Shown here: piece by piece, positions 21,746 to 31,875 of the stretch
How positions within the stretch are numbered: position 1 is the stretch's first letter
Layout of the letters: every line of letters starts with the position of its first letter
Assembly: GCA_963932145.1 (NCBI GenBank)
Contig: OZ010593.1
Location: 29,431,396 to 29,495,395 of the forward strand
Source of the DNA: Acanthosepion lycidas
Lineage: Eukaryota; Mollusca; Cephalopoda; Sepiida; Sepiidae
Length of the DNA: 64,000 nucleotides
Direction: 5' to 3'
The notes under the pieces: model-generated
Databases searched by the model: none
What the model saw: only the letters and a program-made list of their open reading frames with translations
Told to the model about the DNA's origin: nothing
Program-made: the position numbers and the translations under genes

Positions 21746-23930
21746 TGTTTTAAAAGTTTCATATAACTTATCAATATAAATTCCAAATCTCTCAAGATAT
21801 TATAGTGAGTTGCAAGTTAAAAAAACTCCCAAAATTCTGTATAAAAAAAACAAAAAACAAAAAAACAAAAACAAAAAAAAAACTTAGATTTGTGTTTCAG
21901 CTGAATTGTTCTTCATAAAAAATTATTTCTTAACATGATGCCAAAAAACATCTGTTGCTGACATATCAACAAGAGGAAAACCAGATGTGAGAACTTTGCA
22001 TAGATATTTATTAAAATTAGCCACAAATAATAACAGGCTATCCATTAGGGAGAATTTTGTATCAAATCATCCTGAAAAGTATATTCTTCTATTTGAATAG
22101 GTTTGCTTTCTGATTTAATTTTGAAACAATATTAACTAGATTTTAATATTAAAATGGAGCATCTAAATATATTAAAATATATTTTAATATTAAATAAAAC
22201 ATATTTTAATATTAAAATGAAGCCTCCACTAATATATAAAAACTACAAAATTTTGGTAAATATGTTAAATGTTTTCAATGTGGAAAGGATACTGGTCATT
22301 GCTAGTCAATCAAATTCATTGACATAAATATTCCTTTTTATTTCTTTTACCATACCATCAAATTTATTCTTAACTTCACCAATTTTCTAGCATTTTTGAT
22401 TCCAGAACTATGCCAGATTATGAATTTTACCAGACTGACAGAAGTCATATAATTCAATAATGACCCACTAATTACACATATATATATTTGTATGGCAACA
22501 TTGACTGTTAGAAATATTAAACACAATACTTGTGGCCATGCAGTAAATTAGTGTGGCAAATGAATGAAATGCAAATACTTACCTATAATCATGTTTAAAT
22601 TGAAACAAGTAGACAGACCATCATTTGCGACAAAATTTTCAAGTTTATCTTTTTATCCCTATGTGCAATGGTAATCATCTTCTAAATAAATAAACAGCAA
22701 ATTCTGTCTAAGTGTCAGAAATCCCTTTAACTCAGACCAAATTTTCTCTACATAGACATATTATACCACTTTGGGATCCTGATGATCCCAGGGTTGAAAA
22801 TCTTCCCTTCATCTTATGCTTGAATATCTAGCATTGGGATTTATGTCTGGATGGGGAAGGAACAGTTAAAAATTTAAATTTTAGAATAACTGAAAAAAAT
22901 TAGTGATTTTAAAAACTTTTCATTTATATTGAGTTTAAACTAACACACAAACTTTGTGAATTTAAAATTTTTTGTTTTAAATTCAATTTAAAATATCTTC
23001 AAAACTTTGTGAACTGAGGAAATCAATTTCATTATTCAAAATGCCAAGGAACCAGAGTTAAACTGAGAGGTTTTATGACGTGGAGTTTTGAATTTCTGCA
23101 GAGTTTGTGATTTGAAGAACTCAACTCAATTGAATTTCCATGGAATTTGTGATTTAAAGAACTCAATTTCCAGCTTGAATTGGAATTTCAGCCCAAATCA
23201 GACTTTCAATCCAAATTTGTCTTTTTGGTTGGAATTGGACTTATAGCCTGGATCAGAGTTAATGTGAGATTTTAAAGTTCCATGGAGTGAATTGCGAAAT
23301 TCAAAGTTATTTCTTCAAAATTATTATTGCTCCTTTTTAAGCTAGACCAGAGATCCATTTGGATTTGCACAGGAGCTAGTTTAAAAGGCTGCATGGAATG
23401 TAGCATTTAAGCTAGTATCTATATATAACTCCTAAACTGAATTTAGATGGTAGGATGATTAGTTCAATTTCAAGCAATAATGATTATTATTGTCCAAGAA
23501 GTTTCAAACTTAATTCTATTATTGAAATTTCATAGATGAAAAGTTATTAATTATCAATTTTTTATTTTTTTCTTGCATAATAGACCATTTATCCATGCTG
23601 CTTGCTCAAAGATTAAGGAATGAAAACTTCAAAGTTAAAAATAAAAAGAACTTTAATGATGCAGGAAATGGGAATTAAAAATTAATAAAAAATTATTATA
23701 TCTTGTTCACCAAAATATTCAATGATGTTAGCAAAACCAGAGACTAAACTGTAGACGTTTAGAACTTCAATTTAATGTCCTGTCATCTAAGTTATTTCAA
23801 CTCATGAGTGACATTATCAAATACATATGTCGGTCTCTCATATGAGAGACTTATTCAAGTATAAGTAAAAACACCCTTCTCTGATTATTCCCCCACAAAA
23901 AATGGTAATTTTAGCAAAAGAGAGAGAATC
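21746..23930. other. Long stretch without mobile elements; local repeats
   Basis: An A-rich tract with C interruptions lies at 21,840-21,883, and an AT palindromic cluster (ATTTTAATATTAAA-type) at 22,140-22,225. At 22,940-23,290 a degenerate motif of the type TTTGTGATTTGAAGAACTCAA recurs, two close copies being at about 23,106 and 23,147. The last part (about 23,560-23,932) lies 3' of the candidate terminal exon and could be its 3' untranslated region. No other gene seen. Confidence 0.45.
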
Positions 23931-23932
23931 AA

Positions 23933-24130
23933 TTACACAATGCCAGTGTTACTGGCTCCTAACATCAAATCAGTCAGTTCATCTTGATTCACACAAAAGG
24001 CCTTCAGAATCCAAAGAATAGTAACAGAAGATGGTGATATCACTTTAACAATAGCCTGATCTTTTCTATGGCTGCTCATAAGAAAGGTGAAGCCATGGTT
24101 GGTTTGGATGGCAGTGACTGGCAAGGACCA
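23933..24130 (-). CDS. Candidate host terminal exon, minus strand, function unknown
   Basis: In the minus sense the frame opens directly after a textbook 3' splice site: a pyrimidine tract of more than 25 bases (CTTTTCCTTTTCTTTCTTCC) then TTCACCAG at about 24,131-24,138. It encodes 65 residues in phase 0: WSLPVTAIQTNHGFTFLMSS, HRKDQAIVKVISPSSVTILW, ILKAFCVNQDELTDLMLGAS, NTGIV, then TAA. Codon use is balanced (GCC, CTG, ATC, GTG appear) and unlike the AT-driven chance frames around it. No stop, no repeat similarity and no transposon motif. Best reading: the last coding exon of a host gene transcribed right to left, with the 3' untranslated region below 23,933 and upstream exons at higher coordinates. 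I do not recognise the protein. A long chance frame is the alternative. Confidence 0.5.
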   Translation of the reverse strand, partial: WSLPVTAIQTNHGFTFLMSSHRKDQAIVKVISPSSVTILWILKAFCVNQDELTDLMLGASNTGIV

Positions 24131-24422
24131 CTGGTGAAGGAAGAAAGAAAAGGAAAAGCAATCAAAACTTTCAATGGTTTCACTCTGAAGTCAGTGCCTG
24201 GGTAGAAGTGAGAGCTGGAAAGAGCAACTATTTTCATGTCTCATGGTTTACAGGTACTAATCAAAAACCTAAGTTTTACCTGCTGTTAAAATGAAATTGA
24301 GAGAGATAAAGAGGGAATAAATATAATTCACTCTGAGGAAAAGGGAGTGTTGTATAAATCAGATAAAAATTATCTGGAAGAGAAAGAGCGTCAATAAAAC
24401 AAGTGAAAACAAATTTTTAAAA
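24131..24422 (-). other. Probable intron upstream of the candidate exon
   Basis: Ends (minus sense) with the pyrimidine tract and CAG described for the exon. No other feature is visible. Confidence 0.35.
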
Positions 24423-24625
24423 ATCATTTCACCCCAAGCAAGGTAATAAAACCTATTAGATTGCAAGGGGGTACTTAGAGAGAGAGGAACAGGGAAGACA
24501 ATAAATGAACAGTAGTCAAGGAGGAAAAAAAAAAGAATGATTGACATTGCATTTAAATTTATATGTTTCTTTCCTCCTTTCTCAAGAGCTGATAACCACC
24601 TTTCATACAACAAATACCCCAACCC
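24423..24625 (-). mobile_element. LINE A 3' end, minus strand
   Basis: Plus-strand ATTTCACCCCAAGCAAGG, then ATTAGATTGCAAGGGGG and GACATTGCATTTAAATTTAT, are the reverse of the LINE A 3' terminus seen at 14,460-14,610. Only the last 140-200 bases are present. Confidence 0.75.
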
Positions 24626-25440
24626 TTTTATTTATGGGGGGGGGTTAAAGAAAGCCATTTTTTTAAAGAATAACAAAAACATTTTTTTCTCAATTTTTAT
24701 GGCAACTGTTTTGCTGCTCTTTATTACTACATATCAAACCAATGTATCACTTTTGTGTTTCTTTCCTCCATTTCTCAAGAGTAAATAACCTCCTTTTATA
24801 TACCACAACTTTTTGTAAGATTATAGTTGATGGAAAAGCAGGAATCCAGAAAAAAAATGAAACAGTACAGTTTTAAAATGGTTAATGCAAAAGTTCAGTA
24901 AAAGAGCTTGCACTGTTTTGACTCAAATTTATTAATCAGTATCTTCACAACTATAAAAAAACAGTTCTGTCCCTTGGTTTTGTTGAAGTGTTCAACCATC
25001 TTTTTCTGCTATTATAATACCAGTGAAGAGAGATTTTATCAAAATATCTTTTGGCAAGAGAAAGCACAGGTGGAAGTGAATTCATACTTTTTTTCAAGGA
25101 AGAAGAGAGATTAATTTTCTAATGCATTTTAAAAATAAAGACAGGATATATCAAATACTCTTGATGAAAAATCAGCATGCAAATAGGTAGGTTTTATAAG
25201 TGACTACTCAAGAATAAAGTATCTACAAATATGTAGTAGACCCCTTGGAGAGGGGGAATGATGAGAAATGGTCCAAGTGCCCCAAATCAGTATGAGATCA
25301 CAAGAGGCACACTAACATTTTTAAATTAAAGACGTGAAATTTAACAGGTGAAACAAAATGGACAGCAGAACAAGTATTTTTAAGATTAATAAAAAATTTA
25401 TTTACAATGTAGTCTTGAGTGGCTGTTGGTTAGATAGTCT
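24626..25440. other. No gene recognised
   Basis: AT-rich DNA with a G-run at about 24,637. The short frames show no domain. CTTTCCTCC then TTTCTCAAGAG occurs at about 24,569 and again at 24,761, a small direct duplication. Confidence 0.4.
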
Positions 25441-25444
25441 GGTA

Positions 25445-25815
25445 ATTGAAGGGTGGTCAGACTAGATGTGTTGATGATAAGAAATTGAGGTGTGTTTCTC
25501 CTGGTTGTGTTGACAATGGGACATTGATGTGTGGGTATTCCAATTGTGTTGAATGGTTGAAAGTTGGAGTGCAGCTCTTTCAGTTGTGTCGACAGTTGGA
25601 AGTTGAAGTGCGGTCTTTCCAGTCATGTCAATGATAGGACTGGATGTGTCAACAGTTGGGATGTTGATGTGCAATTGGTCTGGTCGTGTCAACAATAAGA
25701 TGTGTTGGGCAGAAAAGTCTCGTCGATATGAAGCTGGTTAGTTATCAGCGATGGTATCTGATCAGGGCCAAGCAGGAGTGTTATCAGCAGTGGTAGCTGG
25801 TCAGGGCCAGGCAGA
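25445..25815. repeat. Degenerate ~40-bp minisatellite and a 39-bp duplication
   Basis: From 25,450 to 25,710, about six units follow the pattern TGTGTTGACAATTGG...TTGATGTG...TCT-CCAGT, each about 40 bp (clear anchors near 25,508, 25,549, 25,589, 25,648, 25,689). At 25,735-25,815 a different unit, GTTATCAGCGATGGTATCTG followed by ATCAGGGCCAAGCAGGA, is present twice. Both strands stay open over 60-77 codons, which follows from the repeat structure. The GC content is higher than in the neighbours. Confidence 0.65.
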
Positions 25816-26394
25816 AATGGGAAGCTAGCATTGTGATGTGGTGCTGGATTTGTGACATTCTTGGTCAGATCCAGCGTCTGGTGCTGGTGTTGTGTATCTG
25901 CTGCTCGAGTCTGATGTCAAAACTTCCTGTAGTATTATAACTGTACTGTAGAGGATAGATTATAAGAGTTGGAAGCCATGCAGGAAGCAATTAGGGACAG
26001 AATGCCAGCAGTAGAAATGTGCAAGAAGCCAGAAGTAAGATAAGTAAAAAGGCCCAACTAGCATCCAGTTGGCAGACAAAAACAAAAAGTAAAAAAATCA
26101 GTTTGTTTAGCTTTGTTTGACCACAAAAAAACAAAACCATTGATTCAGTAGAACAAATGACTCTTTAAATCCCAATGACAGCAAATTATTAAACTATATA
26201 AAATATATATCAAACAAAGCCTGAATACTGCTTTTCAATGCATCTTCCCCATTCTCAAAATATACATATCTGCTCCATTTCATATACAGATATCTATATT
26301 TCAAGAAGCTGGAAGAGGTGTTCAGAAGCACTATTCAGGTTTTGTTTGATCAGGAGGTCCTACTTGGCCTAGTGGTCTAACACTTGTCAGATGA
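25816..26394. other. No gene recognised
   Basis: The segment 26,215-26,300 (CATATCTGCTCCATTTCATA) resembles 38,590-38,645 next to SINE B, so it may be repeat-derived. Otherwise nothing. Confidence 0.35.
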
Positions 26395-26822
26395 TCATAT
26401 ATATATAGTCGACTCTCCCGTCGAGTTCGACATATGAGGGTCAAGTAGATCAGTTCCCAGAAAACTGACAGCCTGACAACGGCACATGAGATTTGATTAT
26501 AGTGGTGAAGGTTTCGTGCAGGACCATCCACACTTTTTGAAGGGCCGAATTCAGAGACCTGGTGCACTACGTGTCACAAGGTCCCCAAACGACCCTCCAC
26601 AGGTTTTGAATTCAGAGTTGTCCTTCTCCTAGACCAGTTGCCATCCAAGGTTATAGAACCCTGTCTGTCCTGTTATTTACCATAGCTGGAGGGAGAAGAA
26701 GAGGATTCACACCTTTCCCAAGGGTATTAGCACGTGAGTGAATGTAATGGATTCGACTGGAATTCGAACTCCGCTCTGCGATTCCTCAATCCAAGTCGCT
26801 ATCCATTATTCCACCGTGCCTT
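26395..26822 (-). mobile_element. SINE A copy, best-preserved tRNA head, minus strand
   Basis: The minus sense begins near 26,822 with GGCACGGTGGAATAATGG, then GGATTGAGGAATCGCAGAGC and GAGTTCGAATTCCAGTC. These give a box A-like and a strong box B-like internal promoter (pol III type 2) as in tRNA-derived SINEs. The tail continues with CACGTGCTAATACCCTTGGG, AAAGGTGTGAATCC, CTATGG and AGGGTTCTATAACCTTGGAT. A further conserved block (TATGTCGAACTCGACGGGAG) lies at 26,410-26,435; it may be a second element or the SINE's far end. A (TA)n tract follows the head at 26,822-26,838. Confidence 0.8.
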
Positions 26823-27821
26823 ATATATATATATATATTAATTAACACATACAGTTATGCAAAGAATAATTTATCCCCCATGGAATATTTGCATATTTTC
26901 TAAATAAATATGGATATTTACAAATACTTACAGAATTTGCTATAAATAGTTGATTCCATATTTAGTTTTGAATAATTTGTGAAATTTTTAGAAGTTTTAT
27001 AGATTTTTCTAAAAATTTGGCCACCCACAATTAATTGACTCCCCCTTATGGAAATTATGAAAATTTATGTTTGTATTATATATTACACACACCCACCAAC
27101 ACACACACACACACACAAGGGAATGCTAAAAAGATTTGCTGAGATTGTTATATTATTGTTATTCTGGGTTTTTTTTTATATATATATTGAAGTGATTCTC
27201 TATGCGATCAACAGTGGTGTGATTGTACCTCATATGCAGTGGGATGCAGGTAATTGCATATCTCCAGTCTCCATTGCTTTGTGCTACCAATAACAAACCA
27301 GATGTTGTCGTGGTAGTCATGTATTCTTAGAATTCAGTCTTCCACCATTCATTGTGGCACTACAGAAATTGGCAGAAAGGCATGATTCAGAAGAGAATAG
27401 CCACACTGATGTAATCAGAGAAATGTTGCCAGGGTGTCTATATAAGCCTGGGAGGAAGAAAAGGAAAATGGTAGAAAGAAATTACAGCTGAGGAAATTTT
27501 AAATTGGTAGTGCAGAGTCAAAGTAAAATTGACAGTGAGAAGATGGGAGAATATAATCGGTAATGAATTAATATATGCATCATTACATTCTAATAGGGTG
27601 GTATTCAGAGAAAAATGCCTTCAGCTCGTGTTGATTCAAGGAATGAGTTCTATGGCAGAGTTAGGGTCAAGTGGAGTTTGGGAATTATTTTTACTTTATA
27701 TTGAAACATGAACTGATTATAAATAAAACTTATCTGTAGATAAACCTGTTTGTGTGTGATAAGGATAGTTGAAATTTAATTAATATAAAATTAAAACAAA
27801 TATTTCCCATTATCTAATTGC

Positions 27822-27852
<31 letters not shown>

Positions 27853-28499
27853 TTCCTTTTTGTTTATTGTGTAAACATAACATTTAACATACATTTTCAG
27901 CTCTCCTATATTGGATGAATTTCTGAAATTAAATATTTTAATGATTCCATCTTTGTATTAGAGATTATGTTCATCTTTTTAGTTATTCTTAAAAATGTGA
28001 TACAGGTTCAAGTCTTGTTTTTGTATAGTTTGATTTAGGGTTCACCAGTGTTTTGTAATAAAAATAAAGATGGAGTAAAATTATTAATAATGTACCATTT
28101 TCATGACATTGTATGTGACTCAAATTGGTGTTTGGTGAACTATGGTCACTGTTTTGTAGTCTGTTGTATCGGCTGACTTCAGTCAAAGTTGCACTGTCTT
28201 GATTTGAAAGTTAAAAGTTGCCTTTTCATCAAAAGAAAGGTTTTCTTGTAAGGACAATAGTACAATGAAGTGAATTCAATGTTAGCTGCTTTTATTATCC
28301 TCAGCATTGTCAGTGATGGAGAGAGTACAGTGAGTAAGAGAATTTCCCTACCCTAGCATTTTTTACCAGACTATCTGCTTACTAACAAGCCAAAAACCTC
28401 TTTGAAGAATTTTGGTGGGTGGAACTCCAGGAAATCTCCTTTTCACTAATTGCCTCATTTCTTTTGTAGAACTTGAAACTATCAACTGAATATCTTGAA
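26823..28499. other. No gene recognised; microsatellites
   Basis: (TA)n at 26,822-26,838, a CA-rich tract at 27,084-27,118, and a T-run of about 25 at 27,821-27,846. Short frames at 27,048-27,711 and 27,989-28,186 have no domain signature. Confidence 0.4.
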
Positions 28500-28670
28500 T
28501 ATATCATATTTCAGAAATACATTTCCAAGATAAGGGAGATATACTTTCAAATCCTGTTGAAAGACACATTTTCTTTAAGACTCTCAAATGCACAAGCAGG
28601 TAAACAAATTTACATTGTTTAAACAAAAATGTCTACTGAAACATATATCTACTAACGTTTTCAGTAATAA
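28500..28670 (+). mobile_element. SINE B, decayed copy, plus strand
   Basis: TTTCAAATCCTGTTGAAAG, then ACACATTTTCTTTAAGACTC and a tail with CAAGCAGGTAAACAAAT and TCTACTGAAACATATA. These parallel the SINE B copy at 38,765-38,905 (GTTCAAATCCTGCTGGAGAG; CAGGCTGGTAGATGAAAATA). The tRNA-like head is poorly preserved. Confidence 0.5.
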
Positions 28671-28749
28671 GAAATAAATGTCAAATTATAAAAATAAAAT
28701 CCATTTATTTCTTCAAAATTATTTATAAAATCCATTAATTACATAAATA

Positions 28750-28829
28750 TTAGGTTGGTGCAAAAATAATGTCGTTTTCTCACATAGTAAAATATGTGAG
28801 AAAACGACATTATTTGTGCACCAACCTAA
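28750..28829. mobile_element. 80-bp palindromic mariner-type MITE, copy 3
   Basis: Same element as at 1,801 and 16,127, with TA at 28,748-28,749 and 28,830-28,831. The arms differ from each other at one base (ATTATTTGTGCACC), and the loop sequence is GTAAAA. Confidence 0.9.
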
Positions 28830-29104
28830 TATAAGGATTGAAGTCACTACATCAGTAATAAGGGTTGTGAGACTGGATTTCTAGACATTGTTCAACACCT
28901 AAGGAAAATCAGAGAAAAAGTCAGAACTGTGATAAGATATTAGTTAAAAGAATTTCTGGAATAATGAAAATGTTCAGAATTTCAGATGGTATTTGATAAA
29001 ACAAACACTTATTCAAAGCTTCATGATTAAGGGATTATACAATATAGAATTATCTTTTTATGACTATAAAGCAATGGTAATATGTATAAATTAATGAATT
29101 TTAT

Positions 29105-29325
29105 TTACAATTATTATTATCATAAATGCTATATTTAGTGGATACATGGGCCTGAGTAGGCATCCTTCTTTCTTTGTTTTTTTAAGTACTATAATATAGC
29201 ATCTACTAACCTGGGCATTTTTGAGTCTCGATAAAGAAGATTTTGCTTTCAGCTGCATTTGAACCAACATCCCCCTATATTGGGGAAACCAGCTTACTTT
29301 AGACTGCGCAGCCATGAAAAAGGCT
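29105..29325 (-). mobile_element. SINE B copy, minus strand
   Basis: The minus sense reads CATGGCTGCGCAGTCTAAAG at the head, then GGGGGATGTTGGTTCAAATG (box B-like, near 29,260) and a tail with TGCCCAGGTTAGTAGATGC and CTACTCAGGCCCATGTATCC. Same order of blocks as the copies at 38.4-38.9 kb. The 74-codon frame over it is non-functional. Confidence 0.65.
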
Positions 29326-29369
29326 AACTGAACGTTGCTTTCCTGTGAAGTCTTTTGTGGCTGAATATA

Positions 29370-29550
29370 CTTTGCCCTAAGGTTGTTTTCCTGATATAAA
29401 GAATGATGCAGATTTGAATGCTGTCAAAAGGCACATTTTCTTTGTTAAGACTCCTGAATGCCTAGGCCAGCAGATGTCATTTATGCTGTTTAAAAAACAG
29501 ACATGCATAAACAAACATGTGTGTCCACAAAATATAATGTTTGAATTAAT
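29370..29550 (+). mobile_element. SINE B copy, plus strand
   Basis: TTTGAATGCTGTCAAAAGGC, ACATTTTCTTTGTTAAGACT and CCTAGGCCAGCAGATG follow the SINE B order. It forms an inverted neighbour of the copy at 29,105-29,325, with only a few tens of bases between. Confidence 0.55.
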
Positions 29551-29625
29551 AAGAAATAATTTGGAATATTTTTTTGACTAACTACAATCATTCACTTCCT
29601 GGTACCATGGAAGCTGAAATCATTC

Positions 29626-29971
29626 CACATTTTACTATGTTTTTATTAAACAATGATGTTAATTAGCTCCAGATGAAATGTTCTCAAATTGTTCTGGTTG
29701 AAAAAATGACCACACTCAGATTCCTAAAGTTTTTCTCAAAATACAACAAATCTAGAAAACAGTAAATAAAGTGTTACCCGGATATAAGAGGAACCCGGAT
29801 ATAAGAGAGATTTTCTCTGGTCCCAAATTAGAGCCATACTTGCCTAAACAAAATAGACCAAACCCGGATATAAGAGATTTCTTTTCCGGCTCCGACAACT
29901 CTCTTATATCCGGGTTACACTGTAACAGTAAATCTCCAACAACAATTTTATTTAGCGTGTCTATACAAAGG
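29626..29971. repeat. Duplicated segment, filled copy (partner 37,245-37,440)
   Basis: TTATTAAACAATGATGTTAA, TTAGCTCCAGATGAAATG, AAATCTCCAACAA and TTTTATTTAG...TCTATACAAAGGAT align with 37,258-37,436. The copy here is interrupted by the pogo-type MITE at 29,769-29,922 and continues after the SINE A at 29,972-30,270 with AGTAAGTT...AACTAATCTTAT (matching 37,455-37,480). Confidence 0.8.
29769..29922. mobile_element. 154-bp pogo/Tigger-type MITE
   Basis: The left end AAGTGTTACCCGGATATAAG and the inverse of the right end CAGTGTAACCCGGATATAAG form terminal inverted repeats with two mismatches in 20. TA target duplications flank it at 29,767-29,768 and 29,923-29,924. The motif ACCCGGATATAAGAG occurs four times in all: two direct copies at the left, one internal copy and one inverted at the right end. 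CAGTG-type ends with TA targets fit the pogo/Tigger group. No transposase inside; open frames of 78-89 codons on both strands are by-products of the repeats. The related locus at 37,387 lacks the insertion. Confidence 0.85.
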
Positions 29972-30270
29972 ATGTATGGTGGAGTAATGGATAGTGGCTT
30001 GAATTGAGGAATCGGAGTCAAGTTTGAATTCCAGTCAAATCCATTACATTCACTTATGTGCTAATACCCTTGGGAAAGGTATGAATCTTCTTCTTGCCAC
30101 AGCTATGGGTAAATAGCAGGACAGACCAGGTTCTATAGCCTTGAATGGCAACTGGTCTACCACACAAAGAAATGGCAAGCTACTGCAGGAAAAAAATCTG
30201 CCTCGTCAGTCATGTATTGAAAGATACATGATCGTCTAAGTGTGTATCACGTATGGCACATAATTAACTG
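29972..30270 (+). mobile_element. SINE A, near full-length, with target duplication
   Basis: Head GTATGGTGGAGTAATGGATA, then GGCTTGAATTGAGGAATCGG and TTTGAATTCCAGTC (box B-like); tail GTGCTAATACCCTTGGGAAA, CCACAGCTATGGGTAAATAG, GCAACTGGTCTACCACAC, AAATGGCAAGCTACTGCAGG and CATGTATTGAAAGATACATG (a perfect small hairpin). It is flanked by the 9-bp direct repeat ATACAAAGG (29,963-29,971 and 30,271-30,279). The same 9-mer is single at 37,427-37,435 in the related locus without a SINE. About 299 bp. Confidence 0.85.
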
Positions 30271-30280
30271 ATACAAAGGG

Positions 30281-30667
30281 TAGTAAGTTACTAATAGTAA
30301 CTAATCTTATAGATTATCCTTTTGTCTTAGAATGGAGAATAGAGAGTAGAGAATTGTGTCTCTCTAAAAATCATGAATAATTTGTCAGCATGGATTGTGT
30401 GCATATGTATGTATTACAGGTCTCATTGTAGTACAAAGCAACAGCACTCTTGCAGAAATTGATTGTGTTACTATAGGCAGTGGTGTCAATCTGATGTGGT
30501 ATCCTCTAATGAGCTATCTTCAGTGACGGATTGATTTCTTTAAGGCTTATCAGCATTTTATGGATTATTTAAAGTTAAAGCATATTTCACAGTAGATAAG
30601 GCTTTTTTTTGTTAGCATTAACATTTATTTTGAGAAAAACAATGATTTTTCCAGATATAAATGTTAC
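30281..30667. other. No gene recognised
   Basis: The first 20-30 bases continue the duplicated segment shared with 37.4 kb. The rest is unassigned. Confidence 0.4.
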
Positions 30668-30815
30668 TATTTCACCTATAACTGGGAGGATGAGATGGAT
30701 TCATATCTTTCCCAAAAGTATTTGTGCATAAATGAATGTAATGAACGCAACTAGAATTTGAACGCAGCACTCCAGTTTCTCATTCTGGGCTGCTATTCAG
30801 CTATCCTCAATGAAC
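30668..30815 (-). mobile_element. SINE A fragment, minus strand
   Basis: Plus-strand CTATAACTGGGAGGATGAGA, TGGATTCATATCTTTCCCAA and GAATTTGAACGCAGC are the reverse of the SINE A tail and head. The middle and far tail are missing. Confidence 0.65.
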
Positions 30816-31640
30816 ACACAGCTCCAAATAACCTTAGTAAAGATGCTTTATACATATTGCATGGATGTCAACATGATCATGTTGTAAGCAAAACCTCATA
30901 CATTATAGCCTTTTGTATATCAATCCCTCATACATATATATATATATATGTATATGAGGGATGAAGATTCATATTTACTAAGTTTAACTTATTCTGGCCT
31001 GAGTCCAGATGAAAGATAGTGAAACTGTTGCATCAATCTTCCAAGGCTTGCTTGCATTGCTCTTGTTAAACAATTTACGAGAAAGATATTTATTTCAAAT
31101 CAGAGCTGGGAGACATTAGATTTGATTTCCAATGCTGAGCGATAACACGAATGTCTACCAAAAGATAATTTTATTTATGTAATCAGGGTAGAAAGTAAGC
31201 AAATTGTTTTCTATGATACTATCATCAACTAACAGAGATACATATAAATATTAGAGAAAATACAAGAATGTCATTGATTTTTCCATTTTTTTTCCTGTGG
31301 TCAAAATACTGCATTTCTATAATGAAATCAATTTTGGCATAGGGCCATTTGACTGCCAGTTTGCCAATGCTAATTCAGTAACAAAAATTTATTCTTGTTT
31401 ATTCTCTCCCAATTCATTTACCAAAAAAGTTATCTAAAAATGAATTTCTGAGTTACAAAATATTCCTTAATAAATTACCCGGTATCCTCCTGGTATCAGT
31501 TTAAACCATCACCTTCTTTCCATATTAAAAAAAAAAGCAATAGTTGCATAATCCATGACAGATCCATGCACAACTGTTATTCCATGATTTGTTTTTGTTG
31601 AATTTCTTTGAACAAAACCTAATAGAGATCTTCTTTAAGG
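30816..31640. other. No gene; one TA-rich hairpin
   Basis: At 30,926-30,962 the sequence CCCTCATACATATA...TATATGTATATGAGGG forms a near-perfect hairpin around a TA tract. Nothing else recognised. Confidence 0.5.
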
Positions 31641-31644
31641 TATT

Positions 31645-31875
31645 CTATGGTAGCTGACAGTTTTCGAGTTCAGAGTTGTTTTTCTAGAATGATTGTCAGC
31701 TATGGCTAGAGAGCCCACTCTGTCCTGCTATTTAACCCATAGCTGAGTGGGGAGAAGAGATGGATTCATACCTTTTCCAAGAGTATTTGCAGTTAACTGA
31801 AACCTGACTGGAATTCAAATTCGGCTCTCAGATTTCTCATTCCGAGCCTCTATTCATTATGTCCATCTGAACATT
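31645..31875 (-). mobile_element. SINE A copy, minus strand
   Basis: Plus strand: TTTTCGAGTTCAGAGTTG, GCTATGGCTAGAGAGCCCAC, TCTGTCCTGCTATTTAACCC, GATGGATTCATACCTTTTCC, GACTGGAATTCAAATTCGGC and TTCATTATGTCCATCTGAAC, the SINE A blocks in reverse order. The TTCAAATTC box B is recognisable. Confidence 0.75.

Noticed and set aside
25462-25695. 77-codon frame as a repeat protein
   Set aside because: Both strands are open because of the ~40-bp minisatellite; unit lengths vary, so a repeat protein would not stay in register.
26750-26822. Functional tRNA gene
   Set aside because: Box A and box B are tRNA-like, but no acceptor stem closes and the same head recurs attached to a conserved SINE tail.
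27821-27846. T-run as the poly(A) tail of a minus-strand retroposon
   Set aside because: No LINE, SINE or gene-like sequence precedes it on the minus strand (to the right), so the run alone is not enough.
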